This document shows positions 53,101 through 60,482 of a stretch of DNA of 64,000 nt, piece by piece. Positions within the stretch are counted from its first letter, which is position 1, and each line of letters starts with the position of its first letter. Under the pieces are notes generated by a model. That model saw nothing but the letters and a program-made list of their open reading frames with translations. It did no database searches and was not told the DNA's origin. Source of the stretch: Stigmatella ashevillena (lineage in GTDB: Bacteria > Myxococcota > Myxococcia > Myxococcales > Myxococcaceae). The translations under genes were made by a program, and so were the position numbers. The DNA lies in assembly GCF_028368975.1 (NCBI RefSeq), contig NZ_JAQNDM010000002.1, forward strand, positions 6,194,425-6,258,424, written 5' to 3'.

Positions 53101-56100
53101 CAGCGGAGACGGGAGATCATTCTGGTTGTCGTAGGTGCGTGAGAAGGAGACGGCCTCGGCGTACTGGGGCACCGAGAAGTCCGTGTGGGTGAAGGCCAGA
53201 TGCAGATCCGCCAGGCCAATGCCCGCGACGGACTGCTGTCCGGGCGCCTCCGCGTGCAGCCCTTGGAAACGTCCTCGCGGGTCGCCCAGCCGCTCATCCG
53301 AGTCCTCGGGGCGTGGCAGCTCGGCGTTCATGACCAGGTGGATCCCGGACGAATTCGCTCCGCCCTCGCTGCCGGGCATGCGCGTCAAGGAGGCGGGCAA
53401 TGCCAGCCTGAAGTGCCGTGCTCCTCCCGCTCCGGGCGTCTCTTCCTGCACCAGCGACGCCGTGGCGCGGCCACCCTCTTGCTCCTGGACGCTGTACTTG
53501 CCCTCTGCCGTCCAATTCAGGAAGGCCTCCTTGATGAGGGCATTGTGGCCGCTGCAGTCCTTGTTGGTGCACAGGCGGATGCGTCCCCTCGTGAGGCGTT
53601 GCGGCCCCAGGAAGAAGTGCGCTTCATTCAACTGCGAGATGGGCCGATCCAGCACGGGCTTGCCGCTCTGTTCCTCCACCGCGCGCTCCGCGGTGAACAT
53701 GCTGGCGGCTCCGACGTAGTCCTCGCGCATGGACAGGCCGTTGAAGTTGAAGCGGTACAGCACGTTCTCCGCGTTGCCGCGCAGGTACACCTCCAAGTAG
53801 AGGATGTCGTTGGCGCTCAACACCTCGGGCAGGTATTCCCCCTCGCAGGTTCCGCGCAGGGTCTTCGTGGCTACATCGAGCGCGATGGGACACTCGATGC
53901 CAAACGAGTCGCCGCCCAGCCGCAGCGCGTAATCCCCGCTCAAGGTTCCCGCTCGCCCGTCGTCAGTCGGCTCCAGCAGGTGCAGCAGGAACTTGTAGGC
54001 CACATCCCCGGGGTTGGCTGCCGCGGAGGAGGAAGGTTCCCCCGGTTTGGGCAGCGGGCGGGTTTCACCGCGATCCGTTTGTGCCGACACCTGCGCCGAG
54101 CCCACCTCCAGCACACGGAACTCGTGCTCACGGGCGCGGTCGTAGCGCTCCACCTTGGGGCCGCCATCCGCCTCCAGGCTGCGGTAGACGTTCTTCAGCT
54201 CCACGGCTCCCTTGGGCAGCCCGGGTTCTCCTTCCCCGTCACTGAAGTCCGGGGGCGGTGCGTTCTCCTCCGAGGGTTGGATGACGCCATCCTGGTCCCG
54301 GTCTCGTGGGAAGACGGAGTGCCCCACCACCTGGACGTAGTGATTGGCGCGAGGCAGGTTGTTGAGCACCACCGCTTTGCCGTCCTGCCCCACCATCCGC
54401 ATGGACGTCTGGACGGTGGAGGAGGACCGGCCCGGGGAGATCTTGAAGGTCGCCACCGCGGGCTCCTCGACCGCCGAGCCGGTGATGCGAACCACGCGTC
54501 CCGCAATAGGAGGCACTCCCGGGGGAACGGATGCCAACGTGCTGTCATCCTCCAGGCACGCCTGCTCCTGCTCGGGGGTGAGCGGTGGTGTGAACTCCGA
54601 GCAGTAGCGCTCCAGAACCCACCCCTTGCGCCCCTCGTCCAAGAGCTGCTGCGGCCCGCAGAAGCCGCCATCGGGCCGGACGCCCCCATCACAGGAGGGA
54701 TCCGCGGGCGGCAGAGGCTCGGGATTCTGCATCGCGGGCGCGGGGGCCCGGCGCACGCGCCAGTCCGTGGCGACCCGGACGAAGTCGTCCCGGGTGGTGG
54801 CCGCGCCCCCGTGCCGCACCAGGCTTGGCTCCATGTTCTTCTGCACCACCCCCTCCGTCTGAGCGCGGCGATCCACGCGCACGTCGATCTCGGGTGGGTA
54901 GAGCTGGATGTCCGCCCGGATGCCCAGGTCCTCCAGGGTGCAGCGGGAGACCGGGATGCTCTCGGTTCCCTCCTTCACGATGATCGGCCCGCCCTCGGCT
55001 TCATCCGCCGGGCAGCTCCCGTCCTCGTTGCGCGTCGAGCGGCTGACCGGGGGAACCGTGACGTTGCCCATGCCCGCATACCCGGTGGCATGGTTGAGGG
55101 CGAACACCACCAGCCGGTCTCCGGGCAGCAGCCGCGTGCTGTTGCGCCGCAAGCTGTCCGGCACCGCGGAGCCGAGCCACCGCAGCGCGGAGGGGCCCAT
55201 GCGGAGGCGGGCATAGCGGCCCTGGGCGCCCGATGGGGGTGTCTCCTCGCACTCGAACGGGTGCGCTACCGTAAAGGTGGCGATGGGCTGTGACAGATCG
55301 TGCTCGAGGAAGAAGTGGACCTCCGTGGTCCGCACGTCATCGGGCGACAGGCCCAGCACTTTTCCGGTCTCTGGATCCCGCTCCGATTCACAGGCGGCGG
55401 GGAGCTTTTGCCCCTGCCGGTCCACGAAGGTGAGGGAGCCGTGCAGGTAGCGCGCGTCGATGTAGACGTCCACGGGGCCCAGCGACTCCTGGGTGTACCA
55501 GACCTCGTGAGTCGCCGAGCATTCCGGGATCTGGGCGTTGGTGAAGACCCGCGTCTGCACCCGGCCCGACGCGTCCGTCCAGGCCTGCACGCGAGGCCAT
55601 GCGGGCAGGTTCACGCAGACGCGCACGAAGGAGGGCGGCAAGAAGTAGCCCTGAAGGTGCGGCACCGCCGCCACGTAGCGGCCGGCGGCTCCCGACATGG
55701 AGAAGCCCTGCCCCCAGGTCGACTCCAGCATGACGGGCATCCCGCTGAAGCGCACGACCCCTTGCCCTTCCAACTCCTCGGGTGAGGGCGAGGAGACGCG
55801 AAGGACCCGCAGCAGCCATGCGGTGCCCCCGTCCGTGGGTTCTTCTGGATCAGGAAACAGCTCGGCGTCCAAACGCACGGTGTCCCGGCCACGGTCCGTG
55901 TTTGCCGTGAGGGTGATCTGGGTGATGCCCGGTTTCAGCTCCACTTCGGTGGACAGCTCCACCTGCGCGCCCGTTGGGCTCTCCTGAAACCACGGGCTGC
56001 CCGAAGGGGGGCCGAGGACCACGCCTTGGGGGCCCACGGCCGACACCCGGGCGGACAGCGGCTTCTGCTGACCGGGAGGAAGTTGAACGAGGGTACGCCC

Positions 56101-59100
56101 CTGGAAGGAGATCGGCAGGCGGTAGCTGCTCGCTGAATCCAGGGTCACGGGCTGGTTCTGGACGAGCGCGGGCTGCTCGATCGTGATGGCGACAGCCTGC
56201 TCGCGCGGCCCACGGACGTTGCCCGTGACCAGCACCATCGAGGGTGTGACGGACAGGAGCCCCCAAGGGAAGCCCAGCCCAAAGAGTCCCTGGCGGGAAG
56301 AAGAGGACAGGGGACCCGGGAGCGTGCTGGGCGGGCTTGAGGCGTGAGCCAGCGCGGCGGAGGTCTCCTCGGGCAATGGCAGATAGCCGAAGAACTCGAG
56401 CGAGCCGGCCTGCACGGGCTCATCCGAGACGAACTGGGTGCCATCCACACCGACCGTCGCCACGCCCACCGCGTGCATCTGGTGCTTGGAGGGATCGTAC
56501 GTGAAGAGCAAGGCCTGGTGCCCTGGGGGGGCCTTGTCCCGGTTGGGCAGGCGCATCTCCACGGGCGCCATCACGTGCGTGCCCGCGGGATGGAGCTGCC
56601 AGAGCCGGGCGGGCCCCACCGGTCCATCAGAGGGCACCGGCCGGTCGATGGCGGGCAGTTCGGTGGCCGTCACCACGCCCCGCGTGGAGCCATCCGCGAA
56701 GATCAGCCCGCCCGCGGGGATGTCCAGCGCCAGCGCCCCATGTCGGCCGCCGAAGGTGAGGTGAACGGGCCCCGCGGCGTCCACGGACTCAGCGGACGCG
56801 GCGTCCACGGGCACCAGCCGCAGCGGGGTCTCCAGGTTGTCCCGCTCCGCCTCCACGGCGAAGCTGCGCCGCACCGTGGGGTAGGCATTCCCCGTCGAGG
56901 AGGCCCCCCCTTCGTAGCGCAGGACCACCTGTCCGGGAGTTGCTCCAAACAGCGCCCAGGAGCCGTCTGAGCCCGTGTGCGTGGACAGGCCTTGCCCCTC
57001 CACCTCGACCCGCACGCCGGGCAATGGCTCGCGGTACTCGTTCGCGACGTGGCCGCGCAGTCGCGTCAGGGGGCGGCGCACCGTGAAGACACTGTGGAAC
57101 TCCTGCTCCATCCCCGGGCCGTCGACCGGTTCCACGCCCACCACCGACACCTGGAGGCTCGCGCTCTCGGGCAGCGCATCCCGGGCGATGAAGGAGACCG
57201 TCTGTCCGCCGGGTGCCACCGACCAGCCCCCTGGCAGGGGCTGGCCTCCCGCGTTCACCGTGAAGTGCTCTTGCACCGAGGCTGGCTTCACCGGCTTGTT
57301 GAAGGCCACGTTCACCAGCGTGTCCGGCTCCACGCCTTCTGCCTGGTCCGGTGGGTCCACGCCGGTGACGGTCAGCGGCTCGGTCCGAACGTCCCGGTAG
57401 CGCACCCGCACGGAGGCGGTGCCCGTCATCCCCAGCGTGTCCCGGGCCATCAGGGGGATGACGTTCTCCCCGAGCGCCAGGGGCACCTGCGCGGTGTACT
57501 GGCCGGTCCCTGCTTGGGTCGCCAAGCCCGTGCCGATGCGGACCTCGGCCAGGGGGGCCGAGGCTTCCACGCTCATCGTCACGCGGACCACCGGCGTGCG
57601 CGCCTCCGAGCCCTCCGCCGGCTCCAGCACGCGCAGCTTCGGCGGCATCCCCTCCACGCGCAGGGTGCGTGTCTCTTGCGAGCGGTTGCCTGCCAGATCC
57701 ACCGCCGTCACCACGATGGCGTTGTTTCCCAGGACGAGCGGCACGGAGGCCGAGAAGCGCCCGGCCAGCACCAGCGCGGGGGCGTCGTTCACCGTCACTC
57801 CGCCCAGGTACGCATCCCCGGCCAGTCCCTCCACCAGGTAGGGGGACTCGGTCACGACCGTCACCGGCTGTTCGGGCCGTGTCACCTCGAGGAAGGGCGG
57901 CGTCTGATCCACCCGCACCTGGCGCCGCACCTCCGCGGTCCGGCCAAGCGCATCCACCGCACGCACGAGCAGCATGGAGGAGCCCTCGGGCAGGGCCAGC
58001 GAGGCAGAGAACTGGCGGCCCGTCATCGCGACGGGCAGTCCATCCACCGTCACCTCCAAGGGCAGGGTGCCTTCTTCCACACGGCCCAGCACCGCCACCC
58101 GCTCCGTGCCCCAGAGGCTGTCTTCCTGGGGGGAGGCGAGCACCAGCACCGGAGGCTCATCGCCGGTGCCGCCATCCTCTGGGGGGGGACCTGCATCCGT
58201 GGGGGGAGGGCCCGCATCCGGCGTCTCACTGCCTCCATCCCCAGTGCCTGCATCGGGCGAGCCCAGGCGTTCCACTCGCACGGTGCGCACGGTCCGCAGG
58301 CCGTAGCCGTCCACCGCGGTGACGGACACGGTGTTGGGGCCCGGCACCAGCGGCACATCCACCGAGAAACGGCCGTCCGGCCCGACCCCGTGCTCGCCGC
58401 CGGCCACTTCCAGCTTCACCGTGTCCGTCCGGTCCGATGCCCGCGCGAAGCCCGACACCTCGATGGAGGGTTCCTCGGTGACGGTGCCCGAGGCCGGAGA
58501 GGTCACATCCAGTCGCGGGGGGGTGGTGTTGGCGCGGAAGGCCCGCGTCAGGCGGGTGGTGTTGCCCGCGGCATCCGTGGCCACCACCTCCAGAGAAACG
58601 GGCCCCTGGGCCACGGCCATCGTGAGCTGGAAGCGCCCATCCGCTCCCACCGCCGCGGCCAGGCCCGCCACTCGCACCGTGGGCGCAGAGGCATCCTCGA
58701 CGCGCCCCTCGACTTGCACCGAGTCCCCAGCCACCTTCGCTCCCTCGGAGGGGGAGGTGAGGGTGAGCTGAGGAGGCGTGGAGTCCCGGGTGACCACGAG
58801 CGTGCGCTGCGCGGTGTTGCCCGCCACGTCCCGCGCCAGCAGCGTCAGCAGGTTGCTTCCCTCTTCCAGCGCCACCGTGCCCCGGTGGTTTCCGTCCGCA
58901 CCGCGCGTCAGCTCCGCGGCGCCCAGCCACACGCCCGCTACGGGCTCGTCATCCACCGCCGTCACCACCACCTCGACGGTGCCCTCCTGGGTGGCGAGGC
59001 CAGGTTCCGGCGACAGCACCGTGAGGGTGGGCGGCGTCATGTCCACCTTGAAGTGGCGCCGCGCCTCGGCCCGGTTGCCCACCGCATCCGTGGCCACCAC

Positions 59101-59616
59101 CACCCATTCATGCGCGCCTTCGGCCGACACCGTGGCCCCGGAGGCCACCGGCGTCCCATTCAGCGTGGCCTCCACCGTGCCAGGGTGCTCCTCCTCCACG
59201 CGGAAGCCGAGCACCACCGGCGTGTTGCGCCGCTCCGCCTCGTCCACTCCGGACAGGGTGATTCGCGGTGCCGTGGTGTCGATCGCAAAGCCCACACGGG
59301 CCCGCCCCTCTTTCCCCGCGGGGTCTTTCGCCACCACCACCAGCGCGTGAGCGCCCTCGGCCCGCACGGGGGTTCCGCTGACGAAGGGCACCCCATCCAG
59401 CGCGGCCTCTACCGTGGCCGGGCCGCTGCTCTCCACCCGCCACGTGGGCACCAACGGCTCGCGGGACACCTGGCCCTCGGAGACGCCCTCGATGGTGACG
59501 CTTGGCGGCTGCGTCTCGGGAGGCTCGGTGGGGCCTTCGGGATCGCGCTCGCACCCGGCGGCCAGCACGACCATCAGCAGTGCGGCCCAACCTCTGGTTC
59601 GAGGATACCTGCTCAT
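47134..59616 (-). CDS. giant Rhs/YD-repeat lipoprotein with PD-(D/E)XK-like nuclease tip
   Basis: A 4160-residue polymorphic toxin. The signal ends in lipobox LAAGC22. Approximate layout: eight or so Ig-like repeats (35-770) with a Gly/Asp/Pro linker near 455-495; a Big-type domain (750-850); a carboxypeptidase-regulatory-like domain (855-925); further strand-rich regions; an Rhs entry domain (2120-2250, VSFSRTYDNQNDLPSPLGVG); many YD repeats (2550-3800); the Rhs core ending FIDPSGRIG near 3859. The 300-residue tip has KEKGDRGE, VILDLLAI and GIESKNGPKADFTKNQ, giving E, D and E-x-K of a restriction-nuclease-like fold. The DNA of the tip is AT-richer than the rest. The start overlaps the foldase gene by 4 bp (ATGA). 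Confidence 0.93.
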   Translation of the reverse strand: MSRYPRTRGWAALLMVVLAAGCERDPEGPTEPPETQPPSVTIEGVSEGQVSREPLVPTWRVESSGPATVEAALDGVPFVSGTPVRAEGAHALVVVAKDPAGKEGRARVGFAIDTTAPRITLSGVDEAERRNTPVVLGFRVEEEHPGTVEATLNGTPVASGATVSAEGAHEWVVVATDAVGNRAEARRHFKVDMTPPTLTVLSPEPGLATQEGTVEVVVTAVDDEPVAGVWLGAAELTRGADGNHRGTVALEEGSNLLTLLARDVAGNTAQRTLVVTRDSTPPQLTLTSPSEGAKVAGDSVQVEGRVEDASAPTVRVAGLAAAVGADGRFQLTMAVAQGPVSLEVVATDAAGNTTRLTRAFRANTTPPRLDVTSPASGTVTEEPSIEVSGFARASDRTDTVKLEVAGGEHGVGPDGRFSVDVPLVPGPNTVSVTAVDGYGLRTVRTVRVERLGSPDAGTGDGGSETPDAGPPPTDAGPPPEDGGTGDEPPVLVLASPQEDSLWGTERVAVLGRVEEGTLPLEVTVDGLPVAMTGRQFSASLALPEGSSMLLVRAVDALGRTAEVRRQVRVDQTPPFLEVTRPEQPVTVVTESPYLVEGLAGDAYLGGVTVNDAPALVLAGRFSASVPLVLGNNAIVVTAVDLAGNRSQETRTLRVEGMPPKLRVLEPAEGSEARTPVVRVTMSVEASAPLAEVRIGTGLATQAGTGQYTAQVPLALGENVIPLMARDTLGMTGTASVRVRYRDVRTEPLTVTGVDPPDQAEGVEPDTLVNVAFNKPVKPASVQEHFTVNAGGQPLPGGWSVAPGGQTVSFIARDALPESASLQVSVVGVEPVDGPGMEQEFHSVFTVRRPLTRLRGHVANEYREPLPGVRVEVEGQGLSTHTGSDGSWALFGATPGQVVLRYEGGASSTGNAYPTVRRSFAVEAERDNLETPLRLVPVDAASAESVDAAGPVHLTFGGRHGALALDIPAGGLIFADGSTRGVVTATELPAIDRPVPSDGPVGPARLWQLHPAGTHVMAPVEMRLPNRDKAPPGHQALLFTYDPSKHQMHAVGVATVGVDGTQFVSDEPVQAGSLEFFGYLPLPEETSAALAHASSPPSTLPGPLSSSSRQGLFGLGFPWGLLSVTPSMVLVTGNVRGPREQAVAITIEQPALVQNQPVTLDSASSYRLPISFQGRTLVQLPPGQQKPLSARVSAVGPQGVVLGPPSGSPWFQESPTGAQVELSTEVELKPGITQITLTANTDRGRDTVRLDAELFPDPEEPTDGGTAWLLRVLRVSSPSPEELEGQGVVRFSGMPVMLESTWGQGFSMSGAAGRYVAAVPHLQGYFLPPSFVRVCVNLPAWPRVQAWTDASGRVQTRVFTNAQIPECSATHEVWYTQESLGPVDVYIDARYLHGSLTFVDRQGQKLPAACESERDPETGKVLGLSPDDVRTTEVHFFLEHDLSQPIATFTVAHPFECEETPPSGAQGRYARLRMGPSALRWLGSAVPDSLRRNSTRLLPGDRLVVFALNHATGYAGMGNVTVPPVSRSTRNEDGSCPADEAEGGPIIVKEGTESIPVSRCTLEDLGIRADIQLYPPEIDVRVDRRAQTEGVVQKNMEPSLVRHGGAATTRDDFVRVATDWRVRRAPAPAMQNPEPLPPADPSCDGGVRPDGGFCGPQQLLDEGRKGWVLERYCSEFTPPLTPEQEQACLEDDSTLASVPPGVPPIAGRVVRITGSAVEEPAVATFKISPGRSSSTVQTSMRMVGQDGKAVVLNNLPRANHYVQVVGHSVFPRDRDQDGVIQPSEENAPPPDFSDGEGEPGLPKGAVELKNVYRSLEADGGPKVERYDRAREHEFRVLEVGSAQVSAQTDRGETRPLPKPGEPSSSAAANPGDVAYKFLLHLLEPTDDGRAGTLSGDYALRLGGDSFGIECPIALDVATKTLRGTCEGEYLPEVLSANDILYLEVYLRGNAENVLYRFNFNGLSMREDYVGAASMFTAERAVEEQSGKPVLDRPISQLNEAHFFLGPQRLTRGRIRLCTNKDCSGHNALIKEAFLNWTAEGKYSVQEQEGGRATASLVQEETPGAGGARHFRLALPASLTRMPGSEGGANSSGIHLVMNAELPRPEDSDERLGDPRGRFQGLHAEAPGQQSVAGIGLADLHLAFTHTDFSVPQYAEAVSFSRTYDNQNDLPSPLGVGWRHDHDGFVLEEKLGRYVVVLRSQAWGFDKCNQVNVEAQTASQCLTDKTHGMELEVTNLGVRVTTEYGHVYRFDQPAVKRNKEGRRKWLLTKFHDGHGRGESEGWTHLTYANNSNRLKKVERTPGVLTLEFKYCEDFSQDACDGVPPDAAGTLKALARSEDFKLLKGVVLLNGGTQLHAVRFKHDKWGNLLEAERTTDPPPQRWQYTYPEVPVNIEGSKAWRAVNELSEARFEVEGQTQWRATYERGGAECYKHLESFECVTGVQQTGSMGKPLKVQGSPSERTVSLPVGALARMGLNPYGNPTSLRVGGTPAQTMSWSSSTREGKVWLEASTSPAGRTLKYVADNRMRTKGIQVPGASDVAGLNGDLVTVTSRTPQGHPAEGTISTGTGATSWSMPHSTAGDMTGLSLSSGGNTTTLFSRTPDLEGRISSETDALGNTTTYSFEGGLGLPTSATVTAADAQNALADYNLTMEYDSFGRLTHRRNEATGSEETWSYDGQGNVLRHARSGQPSEIWTYTYTYGDQKLTVTEHLQGVAYTRTAVFQEGLLISETLNYGNGTATRTYAYEGGRLNEKTDERGIVWAYAYDDAGRLTKITANGNLSESYDLDAEGNVKILTDREGRKLQIGYDALGQPISWLYEDGHLEQVKRDAQGAIVWHKSQSSDVSSSHIFDQQVDALGRVLSTRSAGGSAGGVDVQATYDAAGRVLTREDLKQGLRESFEYKDALGRLTRHTRIVKSKTETLNWEEVRQYADSGERTQVEVQRTIDTGNDSQRTETQTLVFDVLGRLLVDERPGAGKTDYVYDARGNVLTRQHSVLGTTTYAYDGLGNLRSKAEPGGILTTYTTDAAGLVLSQQGPHEQEQWTFSYDDFGRLTNRGIAAAGSTPAANWSFEYLGAGGVRETNPLEAKITRFFNSRELLLREEQGTRTTTYAYDGMWQRLRKVIEGNWELRQTREFDDLGRTLLTEELWQQGNHSYTYRTTAQWSGRNADQNEQWQSSDASRQERQSSVQVDSLGNVVSVTQGGLQDTWTYDAAGVLARESLAGRPVTRFVYEQDRLSQMEYGAETTHYAYDGAGRPQKETDPSGRARTLQYDAQGLVRQESFGSGEETLTTGYTYDQGGFLRGITRGGAQWTYTHGPRGELQAVTLPGELGSFTYQYDALLQLTGIAPPAGGSAPQTFSYDDFGRRTRRTRGTSVWVTTWQNGVGTTNDPNGDVVERVYDGRNRIALEQYRPGEQSQPHTDLTAVAYAYDGLDQLLTAKETRNSGAISNAYEYDARSRLISLKRGGDTVTYSYTDSGQKQSVTSPSGTVIYAYDTQDRVLSINSSQGPSVTVEWEPGGLLSKVSGNGVVEQYDHYAHGKIRSIVSVHNASPLTRYEYTYDDRGNRMEERYTGPADTSPEVTQYGYDQADRLTGVRYPSGESELYALGGDGSRREEKRVEGYLGSLGPDGLASATFPIQHWRYSYDTAGGLHRIDNVLTNSIEVMVITDSGGRVTTETRGNTERHYGWDAAGRLVSMTGMAQNQPLLNTYTYGFDGLQRTRAVGGEVRERYLWDEQERLLEQKAATPGTLTAYIGSKAIARGANRLTEDALGSIVGHTSASAQLRRYDSWGTVQENEVLEDWELTPAYAGQFLEKSSALSYARQRWYNSATGRFLSEDPEWGNLSQPTTLHPFLYANANPLAFIDPSGRIGISTDEGITGIDDDIETINGYAQEQLALSAEHFNNGAYLAASRNALGSGLFYLLQGSQTAASKPLIGLFNGAYLGSRGFIEGDYRKAARGALLYAESGASLNVGNSVKRYARETLSNAALERIVDTLGLPPEALWLAGLAQHKAGNTVSNAASGQSKKRKPDWKAIKEKGDRGEKLSHKQAKKNGLKVVCKQVHFIVKVPIGYNVHQNYIGPATKTQDVRVILDLLAITPDKQLIGIESKNGPKADFTKNQKIAYPWLMLHGGDMRSTKCIQTLKKKEKIDPRSEIFIQPDFWNK

Positions 59617-60482
59617 TTCGATGCTTCCTCGTGTGAGGGTGTCCCCGCGTCCTCGGAAGGCCGGAGCCGCTCCGGGTAACGGCGGACGGAAATTTCACGG
59701 CGCAGGCGCTCCAACAGCTTCGCCCGTGCGTCCTGGCGGGCCTCGGCCTCGAGCTTTCCGCGGACCGCTTCAAAGGGGGGCATCACCGTCTTCGGTGCTT
59801 CGAGCGCCTTCACCACGTGCAGGCCAAAGGGGGTGCCAAAGGGCTTGGACCAGACACCTTCTGCCAGCCCCACCGCTTGCGCGAAGAAGGCCGTGTCCAC
59901 CTCGCCCTCTCGCACCACGCCCAGGTCCCCACCGCGAGGGGCGCTCACTGGATCCTCGGACAGCTCCCGCGCCAAGGCCTCGAAGGACTCACCGCCCGCG
60001 AGCCGGGCGTAGACTTGGTGGATGCGCACCTGGGCCTGGCGCCGGGTGGTCTCGTCGGCGCCCTCGGGCAGCCGGGCGAAGACGTGCGCCACGTGCACTT
60101 CCCGGCGCTCCAGACGCGAACCCGCCTCGTTGTACCTGGCGCGAAGGGCCTGCTCCGTGACGCTGTCGGCCACGGCACGCTCCAGCATTTCATGCGCCAG
60201 CAGTTCCCGCTCGGCGGCGGCGAGCCGTGCCTGGAGGGCGGGCGCCTTCTGGAGTTCCTGGCGCCGGGCCTCCTCGGCCAGCAGGGTCCGTTCCACCAGT
60301 TCCTCCAGCGCGGGTTCGAGCTCCGCCCGCACACCGGGGCTTTGCGAGGCGCGCAGGTGCGCCAGGTCCTCGCGGGTGAGCGCCGTGCGGCCCACCTGGG
60401 CCACCTTGTTGGGATCCTCGCACCCGGAGAGCAGCACGGGGCCGAGCAATCCCAGACATCGAATGACGATTCCGAACTTCAT
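59613..60482 (-). CDS. parvulin-type peptidyl-prolyl isomerase lipoprotein
   Basis: A 289-residue foldase with signal MKFGIVIRCLGLLGPVLLSGC (lipobox SGC). A SurA/PpiD-like helical N-terminal part (about 25-135) is followed by a parvulin (PpiC) domain (about 140-245): VHVAHVFARLPEG, ARELSEDPVSAPRGGDLGVV, and WSKPFGTPFGLHVVKALE. Its gene overlaps by 4 bp both the upstream giant protein gene and the downstream Rhs gene. The obvious role is to fold or escort the giant exported partners. Confidence 0.92.
   Translation of the reverse strand: MKFGIVIRCLGLLGPVLLSGCEDPNKVAQVGRTALTREDLAHLRASQSPGVRAELEPALEELVERTLLAEEARRQELQKAPALQARLAAAERELLAHEMLERAVADSVTEQALRARYNEAGSRLERREVHVAHVFARLPEGADETTRRQAQVRIHQVYARLAGGESFEALARELSEDPVSAPRGGDLGVVREGEVDTAFFAQAVGLAEGVWSKPFGTPFGLHVVKALEAPKTVMPPFEAVRGKLEAEARQDARAKLLERLRREISVRRYPERLRPSEDAGTPSHEEASK

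Noticed and set aside
53185..55293. 702-codon plus-strand frame inside the Rhs gene
   Set aside because: It has the same antisense pattern, with no start context and no family resemblance.
56977..59679. 900-codon plus-strand frame opposite the Ig-like half of the Rhs gene
   Set aside because: It is composition-driven; the minus strand has regular Ig-like repeats and a lipoprotein signal.
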